From contig DATHGT010000173.1 of NCBI GenBank assembly GCA_035317605.1, positions 1 through 58,980 on the forward strand: a stretch of DNA of 58,980 nucleotides, written 5' to 3'. Of the stretch, positions 8,333-18,807 are shown in pieces. A program made the translations under genes and the position numbers. The stretch's first letter is position 1, and every line of letters begins with the position of its first letter. The notes beneath the pieces were generated by a model. It saw only the letters and a program-made list of their open reading frames with translations. It was not told where the DNA came from and made no database searches. The stretch comes from DATHGT01 sp035317605 (GTDB lineage: Bacteria > Methylomirabilota > Methylomirabilia > Rokubacteriales > CSP1-6).

Positions 8333-10542
8333 CAGGCCAGCCCCTGCTTCACGCGGTCGGGAGTGAAGGGCAGCGCGCGCAGGCGCTTGCCGGTGGCGTG
8401 AGCGATCGCGTTGGCGATGGCGGCGGCGGCCGGGCCCTGCGACCCCTCGCCCACGCCGAGGAACCGCTCGGTGGGACGGTCGATCAGGACGACCTCGACC
8501 TCCGGCACCTCGTCGAACCTCAGGATCGGATAGTCGGCCCACGAGCGCGTGGTGACGCGGGTGCGATCGAAGCGCACCGATTCCTTGAGCGTCCAGCTCG
8601 TGGACTGGATGATGCCGCCCTCGATCTGATTCACGACCCCGTCGGGATTCACGATCTGCCCGGCGTCGACGGCCGAGACCACGCGGGTGACGCGCACACG
8701 CCCGGTGGTTCGGTCGATCTCCACGTCGGCGACCACCGCGCAGTAGCACGCCAGGTTCTTGTACTTGGCGAACGCGAACCCGCGCCCGCGGCTGCCGTCA
8801 CCGCGCGCGCTCGCCCGCCAGCCCGCCTTCTGCGCCGCCGCCTCGATCACCGCGCGGGCGCGCATGTCGGTGGTGTGACGCAGGCGGAACTCCACCGGGT
8901 CGGCGCCGGCCGCGGCGGCCAGCTCGTCGACGAATGACTCGAGCGCGAACACGTTGGCGTAGCCGCCGAGCGTGCGCAGCGCGGAGGTCCGCAGCGGCGC
9001 GTCCACGACGTAGTGCTTGGTGACTTTCACGTTGCCGAACTCGTAGAGCGGGACCGCGTTGCGGGCCGCGCCGCCGGAGGGCTGCGGGACGTCCGCCGGA
9101 ACCCCTGGGTCGAGCGGTGTGGCGAGGTAACGCGCGGCGAGCAGGTTCACGCCCGACGACGAGCCCGGCCGCGTGCTGTGCGGATGGCTCCACAGCTCGT
9201 GCGACCACGCGACCACGCGGCCCTCGGCGTCGAGGCCGCCCGCGAGCTTCATCACCATGGCCGAGCCGTACGGCTCCCACGCGAACTCGTCGTCGCGCAT
9301 CCACTGGAGCTTCACCGGCTTGCCGCCGGTCGCTCGCGCCAGCAGCGCGGCGTCGAGGGCGACGTCGTCGGCGCCGTTGTGGCCGTAGCAGCCGGCGCCC
9401 TCGGCGTGGATGCACCGGATCTGCTTGGCCTCGACCCCGAGGGCCTTGGCCAGCTCCGCGCGCAGCGGGAACACGCCCTGGCTGTGAGTCCACACCGTGA
9501 GCTTGTCGCCCTCCCAGTGCGCGAGAGCGCACGACGGCCCGATCGACGCGTGACATTGATACGGCCGCGTGTAGAGCGCTTCCAGCTTCTTCACGGGCGC
9601 CGCCGCGGTGGCCGACGGCTTGTCGACCACGGTCTCGACCGGCACCGTCGCGGCCATCAGATGGGTGTACAGCGCGTCGCCCGACGGCGGGAGCGACGCG
9701 GTCTCCTTCCACCGGGCGCTCTGCTTCAAGGCGTCGCGCGCGCGAATGGCCTGCTCTTCACGCGCCGCGGCCACGGCGAGGAAGCTGCCGTCACGGACCA
9801 CGGCCACGACGCCGGGCATGCTGCGCACCCGCGTCTCGTCGACCGACACGAGCTGAGCGCCGGGCGAGGGCGGACGCACGACGCGCCCGAAGACCATGCC
9901 GGGCAGCCGCACGTCCTGCACGTAGGCCGCGCCGCCCGTGAACTTCTTGGGGATGTCGCGACGGGCGATGCTCTTGCCGACCCATCGGTGCGCGGTGGCC
10001 GGCTTCGGCGTGGCCTTGGCGTTGGCCTCGCGCTTGAAATCGACGGCGCCGGCGAGGTCCCAGTACGTCGCGCTGGCGCCGCCGGGAGCGCTGACCGTCC
10101 CGTCGTTGACCTTGAGATCCGCCGCCGGCGCGTTGAGCTTCGCGGCCGCGGCCGTGACCAGCATCTCGCGCGCCTCGGCGCACGCGAAGCGCAGGGCCGT
10201 CCCGCTCTGCTCGACCGAGAGGCTGCCCGCGGTCTGCCCCTCGTTCGGGGTGCGCGCGGTGTCGCCGTGGACGACGTCGATGCGCGCGAGGTCCACGTCC
10301 AGCTCGTCGGCGGCGATCTGCGACAGCGCGGTGCCGATGCCCTGGCCCAGCTCGATCTTCCCGGTGAAGATCGTGACTCGACCATTCGGCTCGATGGCGA
10401 GCCAGGCGCTGAGTCGCCGGTTGTTGTTGAGGCTTCCCGGCAGCCGCGGCGGCTCCTGAGCGAGCCCGAGCTTGGGAGCCAACGCGAAGCCGATGACGAG
10501 CGCGCCACTTCGCGTGAGGAAGTCGCGACGCGAGGCGCTCAT
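8332..10542 (-). CDS. Molybdenum hydroxylase large subunit, isoquinoline 1-oxidoreductase beta-like
   Basis: This 736-residue molybdopterin-binding subunit of the xanthine dehydrogenase/aldehyde oxidase superfamily would hydroxylate an N-heterocycle or oxidise an aldehyde. The start ATG at 10542 gives a Tat leader (SRRDFLTRSGALVIGFALAP), so the enzyme is exported folded to the periplasm. Visible blocks are GKIELGQGIGTALSQ, GQTAGSLSVEQSG, RVVRPP and, near the C-terminus, GVGEGSQGPAAAAIANA; the Glu in the last block is the predicted catalytic base. Its start overlaps the 2Fe-2S subunit stop (ATGA) and its stop overlaps the binding-protein start, so the three genes form a tightly coupled operon. 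The true substrate is unknown. Confidence 0.92.
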   Translation of the reverse strand: MSASRRDFLTRSGALVIGFALAPKLGLAQEPPRLPGSLNNNRRLSAWLAIEPNGRVTIFTGKIELGQGIGTALSQIAADELDVDLARIDVVHGDTARTPNEGQTAGSLSVEQSGTALRFACAEAREMLVTAAAAKLNAPAADLKVNDGTVSAPGGASATYWDLAGAVDFKREANAKATPKPATAHRWVGKSIARRDIPKKFTGGAAYVQDVRLPGMVFGRVVRPPSPGAQLVSVDETRVRSMPGVVAVVRDGSFLAVAAAREEQAIRARDALKQSARWKETASLPPSGDALYTHLMAATVPVETVVDKPSATAAAPVKKLEALYTRPYQCHASIGPSCALAHWEGDKLTVWTHSQGVFPLRAELAKALGVEAKQIRCIHAEGAGCYGHNGADDVALDAALLARATGGKPVKLQWMRDDEFAWEPYGSAMVMKLAGGLDAEGRVVAWSHELWSHPHSTRPGSSSGVNLLAARYLATPLDPGVPADVPQPSGGAARNAVPLYEFGNVKVTKHYVVDAPLRTSALRTLGGYANVFALESFVDELAAAAGADPVEFRLRHTTDMRARAVIEAAAQKAGWRASARGDGSRGRGFAFAKYKNLACYCAVVADVEIDRTTGRVRVTRVVSAVDAGQIVNPDGVVNQIEGGIIQSTSWTLKESVRFDRTRVTTRSWADYPILRFDEVPEVEVVLIDRPTERFLGVGEGSQGPAAAAIANAIAHATGKRLRALPFTPDRVKQGLA

Positions 10543-11003
10543 GACCGCATCTCCCTGGCCGCGCGCTGCACCGCGCGCACGATGCGATTGTGCGAGGCGC
10601 ACCGGCAGAGATGGCCGTTCAGCGCCTGGCGGACCTCGCCGTTGGTCGGGCTCGAGTTGCGATCGAGCAGCGCCTTGGCCGCGATGACCATCCCGTTGCC
10701 GCAGAAGCCGCACTGGCAGGCCTGCTCGGCGATGAACGCTTTCTGGAGCGGATGGAGCTTCTCGACGCTGCCGAGACCCTCGATGGTCGTGACCGATCCC
10801 TTGACCGCGGAGACCGGGGTCACGCACGAGCGCACTTCCTTGCCGTCGACCAGCACCGAGCACGCCCCGCACTGGGCGAGTCCACAGCCGAACTTCGGCC
10901 CGTTCAGCTCGAGATCGTTGCGCAGCACGTAGAGCAGGGGCGTGTCGGGCTCCACCGTGACCGTTCGCCGCTCTCCGTTGACGCGTAGCGCGAAAGTCGC
11001 CAT
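10539..11003 (-). CDS. Molybdenum hydroxylase 2Fe-2S subunit, isoquinoline 1-oxidoreductase alpha-like
   Basis: This 154-residue electron-transfer subunit carries two [2Fe-2S] clusters. The plant-ferredoxin-type cluster is ligated by Cys40, Cys45, Cys48 and Cys60. The second cluster uses Cys98, Cys101, Cys133 and Cys135 (CGFC and CRC blocks). Length and spacing match the small subunits of CoxS/IorA enzymes. There is no signal peptide, as expected if it is exported as a passenger of the Tat-tagged large subunit. The ATG at 11003 has a strong ribosome site (GAGGAGGAGAAC). It is the first gene of the operon and is divergent from the amidohydrolase gene across 77 bases. Confidence 0.94.
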   Translation of the reverse strand: MATFALRVNGERRTVTVEPDTPLLYVLRNDLELNGPKFGCGLAQCGACSVLVDGKEVRSCVTPVSAVKGSVTTIEGLGSVEKLHPLQKAFIAEQACQCGFCGNGMVIAAKALLDRNSSPTNGEVRQALNGHLCRCASHNRIVRAVQRAAREMRS

Positions 11004-11080
11004 GTTCTCCTCCTCGCTCGCGGACGGGAGTCTACCAAGGCGCGTGTGATAATGCGCGCAGCTCGGAGGGGAGGGGGCCC

Positions 11081-12199
11081 ATGGGGGAGGGATCGAGGAT
11101 CACCACGCGCAGGGAGTTTCTCGGAACCACGGCCGGCGCCCTCGCCGGTCTCGCGTTCATCCCGTGCGATCTGTTGACGGCGGCCCCGGCGCTCGCCCAG
11201 GCCCCGCGGCGCCAGGTCGTGGTGAGCGGCAAGCGCGCGAAGGTCGTCGACGTGCACGCGCACTGCGCGGTGCCGGCGGCGATGGCGCTGATGAACCTGA
11301 AGCTCGGCGAGGGGGGCCAGCGCCCCGACCTCGACGTGGCCACCGAGGCCGCGGTGCGGCTGCGGGCCATGGACGAGCAGGGCATCGACATGGAAGCGCT
11401 CAGCATCAATCCCTACTGGTACAAGGCCGAGCGCGATCTCGCGAAGCGGCTCATCCAGATCCAGAACGAGAAGCTCGCCGAGGCGTGCGCCACGCACCGC
11501 GACCGGTTCGTGGCCTTCGCGAGCGTGGCGCTCCAGCATCCCGACCTCGCGGCCGAGCAGCTCGAAGAGGGCGTGAAGAAGTACGGGCTGCGCGGCGCGG
11601 CCATCGGGGGCAGCGTCAACGACGACGAGATCAGCGATCCGAAGTTCCATCCGTTCTGGGCCAAGGCCGAGCAGCTCGGCGTGCTCGTGTTCATCCATCC
11701 GCAGGGTCCGGGCGCGCCCACGCAGCTCGCGCGCCGCTTCAAGGGCAACGGCTATCTCCAGAACGTCATCGGCAACCCGCTGGAGACCACCATCGCGCTC
11801 TCGCACCTGATCTTCGAGGGCACGCTCGACAAGTTCCCCGGGCTCAAGATCTGCGCGGCCCACGCGGGCGGCTTCCTGCCCTCGTACGCGGGACGCTCCG
11901 ACGTGGGCTGCTTCACCCGACCCGACCTCTGCCCCGGCGGGCCGTGGGGACCGATCAAGAGGAAGCCGTCGGAGTACCTCAAGCAGCTCTACTTCGACTC
12001 GATGGTGTTCACGCCCGAGGGGCTGCGCCACCTCGCCGCGGAGGCGGGCGCGAGTCAGGTCGTGCTGGGCACGGACTTTCCGTTTCCGTGGACGAAGACC
12101 GCGGTCGACCACGTGCTGGCCACGCCCGGCCTGAGCGACGAGCAGAAGCTCGCCGTCCTCGGCGGCACCGCGATGAAGCTCCTGGGGATCAACGCGTAG
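11081..12199 (+). CDS. Tat-exported amidohydrolase family protein (amidohydrolase 2 / ACMSD-like)
   Basis: This 372-residue metal-dependent TIM-barrel hydrolase or decarboxylase has a Tat signal peptide (TTRREFLGTTAGALAGLAF). The metal-binding HxH is in VVDVHAHC. Further family blocks are FIHPQGP, AAHAGGFLPS (conserved His) and VLGTDFPFPW (catalytic Asp). Members of this family decarboxylate or hydrolyse aromatic and cyclic acids. The ATG at 11081 is preceded by GGAGGGG. The enoyl-CoA hydratase follows 11 bases later, which suggests an aromatic-degradation context. Export of an amidohydrolase-2 enzyme by Tat is unusual generally but fits the neighbouring exported hydroxylase. Confidence 0.9.
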   Translation: MGEGSRITTRREFLGTTAGALAGLAFIPCDLLTAAPALAQAPRRQVVVSGKRAKVVDVHAHCAVPAAMALMNLKLGEGGQRPDLDVATEAAVRLRAMDEQGIDMEALSINPYWYKAERDLAKRLIQIQNEKLAEACATHRDRFVAFASVALQHPDLAAEQLEEGVKKYGLRGAAIGGSVNDDEISDPKFHPFWAKAEQLGVLVFIHPQGPGAPTQLARRFKGNGYLQNVIGNPLETTIALSHLIFEGTLDKFPGLKICAAHAGGFLPSYAGRSDVGCFTRPDLCPGGPWGPIKRKPSEYLKQLYFDSMVFTPEGLRHLAAEAGASQVVLGTDFPFPWTKTAVDHVLATPGLSDEQKLAVLGGTAMKLLGINA

Positions 12200-12210
12200 G
12201 AGACGCCTAC

Positions 12211-12990
12211 ATGCTCGTCGAGTACGTCTGCGAGGACCACGTGGTCACGGTCACTCTGAACCGGCCGGAGAAGCTCAACGCCTTCAGCGACGAGCTGGTG
12301 GTGGCCTTGAACGACGCGCTCCGGCGCTTCGACGCCGACCCCGAGGCGTACGTGGCCATCATCTGCGGGAACGGCCGCGCGTTCTCCAGCGGCGCCGACG
12401 TCCAGCAGCGCCAGCTCCGATCGCGCGAGGAGTTCCAGCGTCTGGGTGGGCCGCAGGGCTTCGGCGCGCACTCCGGCGACCTGTTCACGAAGTCGGTGAA
12501 CTGGAAGCCGGTGATCGCGGCTCCCCACGGTTACGTGCTGGGGCTGGCCGTCGGCATCGTGCTGGAATCCGACCTGATCGTGGCGGAGGCGGGGACGAAG
12601 TTTCAGATCACGGAGACCCCGCGCGGACTCGGCGGCGCCAAGTACTGGGGGCTGATGCACTTCCGCGGCGCGGGCGCGTTCGGCACGGAAGTCGCGCTGA
12701 CCGGGCGCTTCTTCACCGCCGAGGAGGCGTTCGCCGCGGGCCTGATCAACCGGGTGGCGCCGACGGGGACGCACCTGGACGCCGCGCGCGAGCTGGCGCG
12801 GGCCGTGTGCCAGAATCCGCCGCTCAGCGTGCGCGCCACCGTGCGCTCGCGCCGCTGGTACCTCGATCAGCTCGGGCGCGAGATCACCATGCAGACCGCC
12901 CCCCTCAAGCTCTACCTCACCGAGGATTTTCAGGAAGCGGCGCGCGCCTTCGCCGAGAAGCGCAAGCCCGGCCCCTTCAAGGGCCGGTGA
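12211..12990 (+). CDS. Enoyl-CoA hydratase/isomerase family protein
   Basis: This 259-residue crotonase-fold enzyme begins MLVEYVCEDHVVTVTLNRPE. The start ATG is at 12211; the frame is open well upstream, but only because it shadows the amidohydrolase. The oxyanion-hole blocks are AFSSGADV (near residue 65) and HGYVLGLAVG (near residue 110). The downstream ITETPRGLGG segment is where catalytic Glu residues sit in hydratases. It is cotranscribed with the amidohydrolase (11-base gap). It probably acts on an acyl-CoA intermediate of ring or fatty acid degradation. The specific reaction cannot be told from sequence. Confidence 0.9.
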   Translation: MLVEYVCEDHVVTVTLNRPEKLNAFSDELVVALNDALRRFDADPEAYVAIICGNGRAFSSGADVQQRQLRSREEFQRLGGPQGFGAHSGDLFTKSVNWKPVIAAPHGYVLGLAVGIVLESDLIVAEAGTKFQITETPRGLGGAKYWGLMHFRGAGAFGTEVALTGRFFTAEEAFAAGLINRVAPTGTHLDAARELARAVCQNPPLSVRATVRSRRWYLDQLGREITMQTAPLKLYLTEDFQEAARAFAEKRKPGPFKGR

Positions 12991-12996
12991 GCGCGC

Positions 12997-13026
12997 AGCG
13001 GGGCGGCGGCAACGCGCCGCCCCGCT
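12997..13026. terminator. Bidirectional terminator hairpin between convergent genes
   Basis: A perfect 12-bp stem (12997-13008 with 13015-13026) has a 6-nt loop. It lies exactly between the ends of the plus-strand enoyl-CoA hydratase and the minus-strand DUF1344 gene, the expected site of a shared terminator. T-tracts are weak on both sides. Confidence 0.65.
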
Positions 13027-13037
13027 CGCGCTGCTCC

Positions 13038-13292
13038 CTACTTCGTGGTGACGGTGGTGGCGACGGGCTTGCCGTCCTTGTCTTCGTACGACACCGTGAC
13101 CTCGGAGCCTTCCTTGATACCCTCGATCGCGACGCCCTCGGAGAGCCAGACCTTCGTGCCATTCTCCAGCGTCAACGTGCGCTCGGCGGTGTCCACGGCC
13201 TGCACCTTGCCCTCCATGTCGGCGGCGAGGGCGGCCAGCGGAGCGAACACGGCGATCAGCATCACGATGGCGATGACGATGTGACGAGTCAT
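13038..13292 (-). CDS. Small exported DUF1344-like protein
   Basis: This 84-residue protein has a clear signal peptide (MTRHIVIAIVMLIAVFAPLAALA). The mature part is about 60 residues and folds by pattern as a small beta-barrel: EGKVQAVDTAERTLTLENGTKVWLSEGVAIEGI, then SEVTVSYED in the second half. This matches the DUF1344 pattern of small periplasmic proteins of unknown function. The ATG has a good ribosome site (AGGAGGA). It is convergent with the enoyl-CoA hydratase and shares the hairpin terminator. Confidence 0.8.
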   Translation of the reverse strand: MTRHIVIAIVMLIAVFAPLAALAADMEGKVQAVDTAERTLTLENGTKVWLSEGVAIEGIKEGSEVTVSYEDKDGKPVATTVTTK

Positions 13293-13361
13293 GGACGAAT
13301 CCTCCTGAGCCGGCGGCAGAAGCCGGCGCGGCTCGCGCGTGGTTTCGATTTCGCTCGGGAT

Positions 13362-13715
13362 CTACGCGGCGGCGGAAGCGAGGGCGGGCGGTCCCCGCGG
13401 GGCCGGGCGGCCCAGCGGGACGCGATCGACACGGGGCGAGGTCGCGTGAACGACCTCGAAGGCGAACGCGCGGCCGGCATCGAGCAGCGAGGGCGGCTTG
13501 TCGTCGTTGAGCGCGATGAGGCGCACGCGGATCTCGTCGCCGTCCAGCGCGTCGGCGCTCTCGAGCCCGATCGTCCACGTGCGGAGGTTGAAGTGCGCCT
13601 CGGACAGCCGGCGCTCGCCGGCGACGAGCAACATCAGGAGCAGGAAGAACCACACGCCGCCCGTTCCACGGCGACGGAACGCGGCGAGCGTGATGAAGGC
13701 GCGCATCCTGATCAT
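13362..13715 (-). CDS. Hypothetical small membrane-anchored protein
   Basis: This 117-residue open frame starts at ATG 13715 (MIRMRAFITL) behind GGTGGGG; an alternative ATG is 13706. One hydrophobic helix (GGVWFFLLLMLLVAG) lies at about residues 20-35. It is followed by a soluble part with beta-rich segments such as FNLRTWTIGLESAD and DEIRVRLIALNDD. A longer frame from 14018 would run antisense through typA and is rejected. No family was recognised. It precedes the DUF1344 gene on the same strand with a 69-base gap. I am only moderately sure it is real. Confidence 0.5.
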   Translation of the reverse strand: MIRMRAFITLAAFRRRGTGGVWFFLLLMLLVAGERRLSEAHFNLRTWTIGLESADALDGDEIRVRLIALNDDKPPSLLDAGRAFAFEVVHATSPRVDRVPLGRPAPRGPPALASAAA

Positions 13716-13770
13716 CGTAGCCCCACCAAGAAATAGCGGCAACGAATTGGTCACACGCCGCGCCCTTCGA

Positions 13771-13789
13771 GCGCGGGCTTTGCCCGCGC
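13771..13789. repeat. Perfect 8-bp hairpin upstream of typA
   Basis: GCGCGGGC, TTT, GCCCGCGC. It sits directly beside the REP-like repeat that precedes typA and may be part of the same intergenic repetitive element. Confidence 0.5.
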
Positions 13790-13792
13790 AAT

Positions 13793-13813
13793 AGGGCGAA
13801 GCCCCCTCCGAGT
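13793..13813 (-). repeat. REP-like repeat copy 1, upstream of typA
   Basis: Read on the minus strand, this 21-mer has the core ACTCGGAGGGGG followed by CTTCGCCCT. It matches the copy after typA with a single mismatch and in inverted orientation. It contains a small internal hairpin (GGGC-GAA-GCCC). Confidence 0.55.
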
Positions 13814-13814
13814 C

Positions 13815-13823
13815 TGCTAGGAT
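13815..13823 (+). promoter_or_regulatory. Extended -10 promoter of typA
   Basis: TGCTAGGAT is an extended -10 box (TGnTAnnnT). The last T is 7 bases before ATG 13831, which predicts a transcript starting at or next to that ATG, i.e. a leaderless mRNA. Confidence 0.55.
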
Positions 13824-13830
13824 GGAAAGG

Positions 13831-15630
<1,800 letters not shown>

Positions 15631-15651
15631 ACTCGGAGGGGGGTTCGCCCT
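15631..15651 (+). repeat. REP-like repeat copy 2, downstream of typA
   Basis: ACTCGGAGGGGG followed by GTTCGCCCT, directly after the typA stop codon. It matches copy 1 at 13793-13813 with one mismatch when that copy is reverse-complemented. Its GGAGGGG would also serve as ribosome site for the next gene. Confidence 0.55.
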
Positions 15652-16554
15652 CTGAAGTGGATCCTGTACGCAGCCATCGCGGCGGGAGTGTTCGTCGTGC
15701 TCAGCGTGATCAGCTTCTGGCTGGCGGTGCGGCCGCCGCGGATGACGATCCCGCTGGCGCCCGCCGACGTCAGGCTTGCGGTCGAAGAGATCTGGATTCC
15801 AACGTCGGATGGGTTGCGGCTGTCGGCCTGGCTGGCGGTGAAGCCTGGGGCGCCCGCGATCGTGTTGCTGCACGGCTATCCGGCCGAGAAGGCGGACATG
15901 CTGCCGCTGGCGGCGGCGCTGGCGCGGCGGTTCACGGTGCTGCTCGTCGATCTGCGGTACTTCGGACGGAGCGAGGGGCGCGTCACCACGCTGGGATTTC
16001 GTGAGCGCGGGGATCTGCGCCGGGCGATCGACGAACTCGGGCGCCGCGGGTTCGATCGAGTCGGGGTGTTCGGCTTTTCGCTGGGTGGGGCGATCGCGAT
16101 CACGACGGCGGTCGAGGAGCCGCGCATCGCCGCCCTCGCCGCCTACTCGCCCTTTGCCGACCTCCGCATGCTCGCCCACGAGCTGTACGCGTGGATGGGG
16201 CCGTTGCGGTACCCTTTCGTCGGTCTCATGCGTCTCTGGTCGCGTCTGTTCCTCGGCGCCGACGTCACGGCGGTTCCGCCCGTGGCCGCCGCCGCGCGGC
16301 TTTCGATCCCCGTGTACCTGATCGCCAGCCGGGACGACGAGCAGATTCCCTTCCGTCACGCGGAACGGCTGCGCGCGGCGCTGGCCGCCAACCCGCGCGC
16401 GGAATACGAGTTCATGGACCAGGGACGGCACGGCGTCATGGCGCCCGACGTCGAGCAGCGCCTCGAGCGGTTCTTCCTGCGGGCATTCGCGCTCGAGCTG
16501 GGACCGGACGCGCCGCGACGGCGCGCCGACGCGGGCGATCAGACCGGCCCATGA
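15652..16554 (+). CDS. Membrane-anchored alpha/beta hydrolase
   Basis: This alpha/beta hydrolase has an N-terminal membrane helix. The frame has no ATG. GTG at 15688 gives 288 residues but cuts the helix in half. CTG at 15652, 9 bases after GGAGGGG, gives a full anchor (KWILYAAIAAGVFVVLSVIS) and 300 residues, so I prefer it. The nucleophile elbow is GFSLGG (GxSxG), the oxyanion segment VLLHGYP and the charge-relay His in GRHGVM near the C-terminus. It resembles the YqkD/BAAT-type exported hydrolases that act on the outer face. The stop overlaps the next start (ATGA). The substrate is unknown. Confidence 0.85.
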   Translation: MKWILYAAIAAGVFVVLSVISFWLAVRPPRMTIPLAPADVRLAVEEIWIPTSDGLRLSAWLAVKPGAPAIVLLHGYPAEKADMLPLAAALARRFTVLLVDLRYFGRSEGRVTTLGFRERGDLRRAIDELGRRGFDRVGVFGFSLGGAIAITTAVEEPRIAALAAYSPFADLRMLAHELYAWMGPLRYPFVGLMRLWSRLFLGADVTAVPPVAAAARLSIPVYLIASRDDEQIPFRHAERLRAALAANPRAEYEFMDQGRHGVMAPDVEQRLERFFLRAFALELGPDAPRRRADAGDQTGP

Positions 16555-17255
16555 ACATTCGGGTGGGCACCTCCGGATACAACTACACCGAGTGGAAGGG
16601 GAGCTTCTATCCGACGGATCTGTCCGCCGCGAAGATGCTGCCGTACTACTCGGCGCGCTTTCCCACCGTGGAGATCAACGCGACGTTCTACCGGATGCCG
16701 ACGGCGAAGACGCTGGCGGGCTGGGACGCGGCCACCCCCGCGAGCTTCGTGCTCGCGCTGAAGGCGCCGCAGCGGATCACTCACTTCGCCCGCCTGCGCG
16801 GCGTCGACGAGCCGCTGCGCTTCTTCTGCGACGTCGCGCGGACGCTCGGAGCCAAGCTCGGCCCGCTGCTGTTCCAGCTCCCCCCGAATTTCAAGAAGGA
16901 CACCGACCGGCTGGCCGAGACGCTGTTCCTGCTCCCGCCTGATCTGAAGTCCGCGTTCGAGTTCCGTCACGAGTCCTGGCTGGCCGACGACGTCTACGAC
17001 CTGCTGCGCCGCCGCAACGCCGCGCTCTGCATCGCCGACAGCGAAGCGATGTCGACGCCGCTGATCGCGACCGCCGACTTCGGTTATCTCCGCCTTCGCG
17101 ACGAGGGTTACACCGACTTGGATCTCGGGCGCTGGGCCGAGACGATCCGCGGACTCGGCGGGACCTGGGGCGAGGCGTTCGTCTACTTCAAGCACGAGGA
17201 AGCCGGCACCGGCCCCGCGTTCGCCCGCCGGCTGACCGAGCTCCTGGCCGCCTGA
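16551..17255 (+). CDS. DUF72 domain-containing protein (YecE-like)
   Basis: This 234-residue TIM-barrel-like protein of the DUF72/YecE family has no established function. The N-terminal family signature is VGTSGYNYTEWKGSFYP, with further blocks VEINATFYRMP, LGPLLFQLPPNF and FEFRHESW. Length is typical. The start overlaps the preceding hydrolase stop and the stop overlaps the ABC ATPase start (TGATG), so it is translationally coupled to both. The operon gives no clear hint to its role. Confidence 0.93.
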   Translation: MNIRVGTSGYNYTEWKGSFYPTDLSAAKMLPYYSARFPTVEINATFYRMPTAKTLAGWDAATPASFVLALKAPQRITHFARLRGVDEPLRFFCDVARTLGAKLGPLLFQLPPNFKKDTDRLAETLFLLPPDLKSAFEFRHESWLADDVYDLLRRRNAALCIADSEAMSTPLIATADFGYLRLRDEGYTDLDLGRWAETIRGLGGTWGEAFVYFKHEEAGTGPAFARRLTELLAA

Positions 17256-18013
17256 TGCCGGACCCGCACGCCGTCGGCGTCACCGGCGCCGGCAAGACGT
17301 ACGGCGGCGGAGTCGAAGCGATCCGGGACGTCACCTTTCACGTCGCTCCCGGCGAGTTCCTGACCTTGCTCGGGCCGAGCGGCTGCGGCAAGTCCACGCT
17401 GCTGATGATGATCGCGGGCCTGCTCTCGCCGAGCCGCGGCGAGGTGACCATCGACGGCGCGCGGGTGGAAGCGCCCCGGCCGGACGTCGGCATCGTCTTC
17501 CAATCGCCCACGCTCTTGCCGTGGCGCACCGTGCTCGGCAACGTGCTGATCCCCATCGAGATGCTGCGTCGCCCGCGCCGCGAGTGGGAAGGCCGCGCGC
17601 GCGAGCTGCTGACCATGGCCAAGCTGGGTGACTTCGAGGACAAGCTGCCTCACGAGCTGTCGGGCGGGATGAAGCAGCGGGTGGCCATCTGTCGCGCGCT
17701 GATCCACGATCCCAAGCTGCTGCTGATGGACGAGCCGTTCAGCGCTCTCGATGCGCTCACCCGCGACCAGATGGGCCAGGAGCTGCTGCGCATCTGGGAG
17801 CGCTACCGCAAGACCGTGGTGTTCGTCACCCACTCGATCCGTGAGGCCGTCTTTCTCTCCGACCGGGTGCTGGTGATGAACGCGCGGCCGGCCACCATCG
17901 CCCTCGAGACCGCCATCAAGCTCCCCCGGCCGCGCACGATCGAGATGCAGGAGTCCGGCGAGTTCAACCGCCACGTCGGCGTCCTTCGCCACGCCATCGA
18001 GGCGTACGCGTGA
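17255..18013 (+). CDS. ABC transporter ATP-binding protein, NitT/TauT family
   Basis: This 252-residue ATPase of a nitrate/sulfonate/taurine-type importer has Walker A GPSGCGKST, Q-loop VFQSPTLLPW, signature LSGGMKQR, Walker B LLLMDEPFSALD and switch His FVTHS. It is coupled to the permease by a 4-base overlap (GTGA), and the binding protein follows. Homologues import sulfonates, pyrimidine precursors (ThiY type), riboflavin or other small organics. No substrate can be named. Confidence 0.93.
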   Translation: MPDPHAVGVTGAGKTYGGGVEAIRDVTFHVAPGEFLTLLGPSGCGKSTLLMMIAGLLSPSRGEVTIDGARVEAPRPDVGIVFQSPTLLPWRTVLGNVLIPIEMLRRPRREWEGRARELLTMAKLGDFEDKLPHELSGGMKQRVAICRALIHDPKLLLMDEPFSALDALTRDQMGQELLRIWERYRKTVVFVTHSIREAVFLSDRVLVMNARPATIALETAIKLPRPRTIEMQESGEFNRHVGVLRHAIEAYA

Positions 18014-18783
18014 GCGCGCGGTCGCTGGGCTGGCCGATCGCGGTCGGTATCGCCTTCTTCGCGCTGTGGGAGTCGATCGTGGTGGCGCTCGGAGTCAAGC
18101 CGGTCGTCTTGCCACCGCCGACCCTGATCGGCCGGGTGCTGTGGACGCGCGCGCCGCTGATCGTCGAGCACCTGTGGCCCACGTTCTACGAGATCGTGCT
18201 GGGCTTCCTGCTCTCGGTGGTGGGCGGGATGCTCGTGGCCGTGGTGATCACGTACTCCACGATCGCGCGCAAGGGGTTCTATCCGCTCATCGTGGTCTCC
18301 CAGATCATCCCGAAGGTGGCGGTGGCGCCGCTGCTCGTCGTCTGGTTCGGGCTCGGCGGCCCCTCGCGGCTGCTGCTGGCGTTCCTCATCGCGTTCTTTC
18401 CGATGGTGATCAACACCGCCACCGGTCTCACCGGCGTCGACGACGACCTCGTGCGCATGGCGCGCGCCTACATGGGCAACCGCTGGCAGATCTTCGCCAA
18501 GATCCGCCTGCCCGCGGCGCTGCCCCTCGTCTTCGGCGGGATGAAGATCTCGATCACGCTGGCCGTCATCGGCGTCGTCGTCGCCGAGTTCGTGGCGGCC
18601 CAGCGCGGGATCGGCTACCTGATCGTGATGGCCAACGGTCTGCTCGACACCCCGCTCATGATGGCGGCCATCGTCGCGCTGAGCGCGATGGGACTGGCCC
18701 TCTACGGTGCCATCGCGCTGATCGAGCGCGCCGTCATATACTGGCAGCCCACATCGGAGCCCGCGCGGGGTGGCTTTGCCTAG
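18010..18783 (+). CDS. ABC transporter permease, NitT/TauT family
   Basis: This 257-residue inner-membrane permease (SsuC/TauC type) starts at GTG 18010, overlapping the ATPase stop. About six transmembrane helices are visible. The cytoplasmic EAA-like coupling loop lies in the segment ARAYMGNRWQIFAKIRLPAA. It pairs with the preceding ATPase and the following binding protein. Confidence 0.93.
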   Translation: MSARSLGWPIAVGIAFFALWESIVVALGVKPVVLPPPTLIGRVLWTRAPLIVEHLWPTFYEIVLGFLLSVVGGMLVAVVITYSTIARKGFYPLIVVSQIIPKVAVAPLLVVWFGLGGPSRLLLAFLIAFFPMVINTATGLTGVDDDLVRMARAYMGNRWQIFAKIRLPAALPLVFGGMKISITLAVIGVVVAEFVAAQRGIGYLIVMANGLLDTPLMMAAIVALSAMGLALYGAIALIERAVIYWQPTSEPARGGFA

Positions 18784-18807
18784 GCGGCATCACGAGGAGA
18801 CGAGCGC

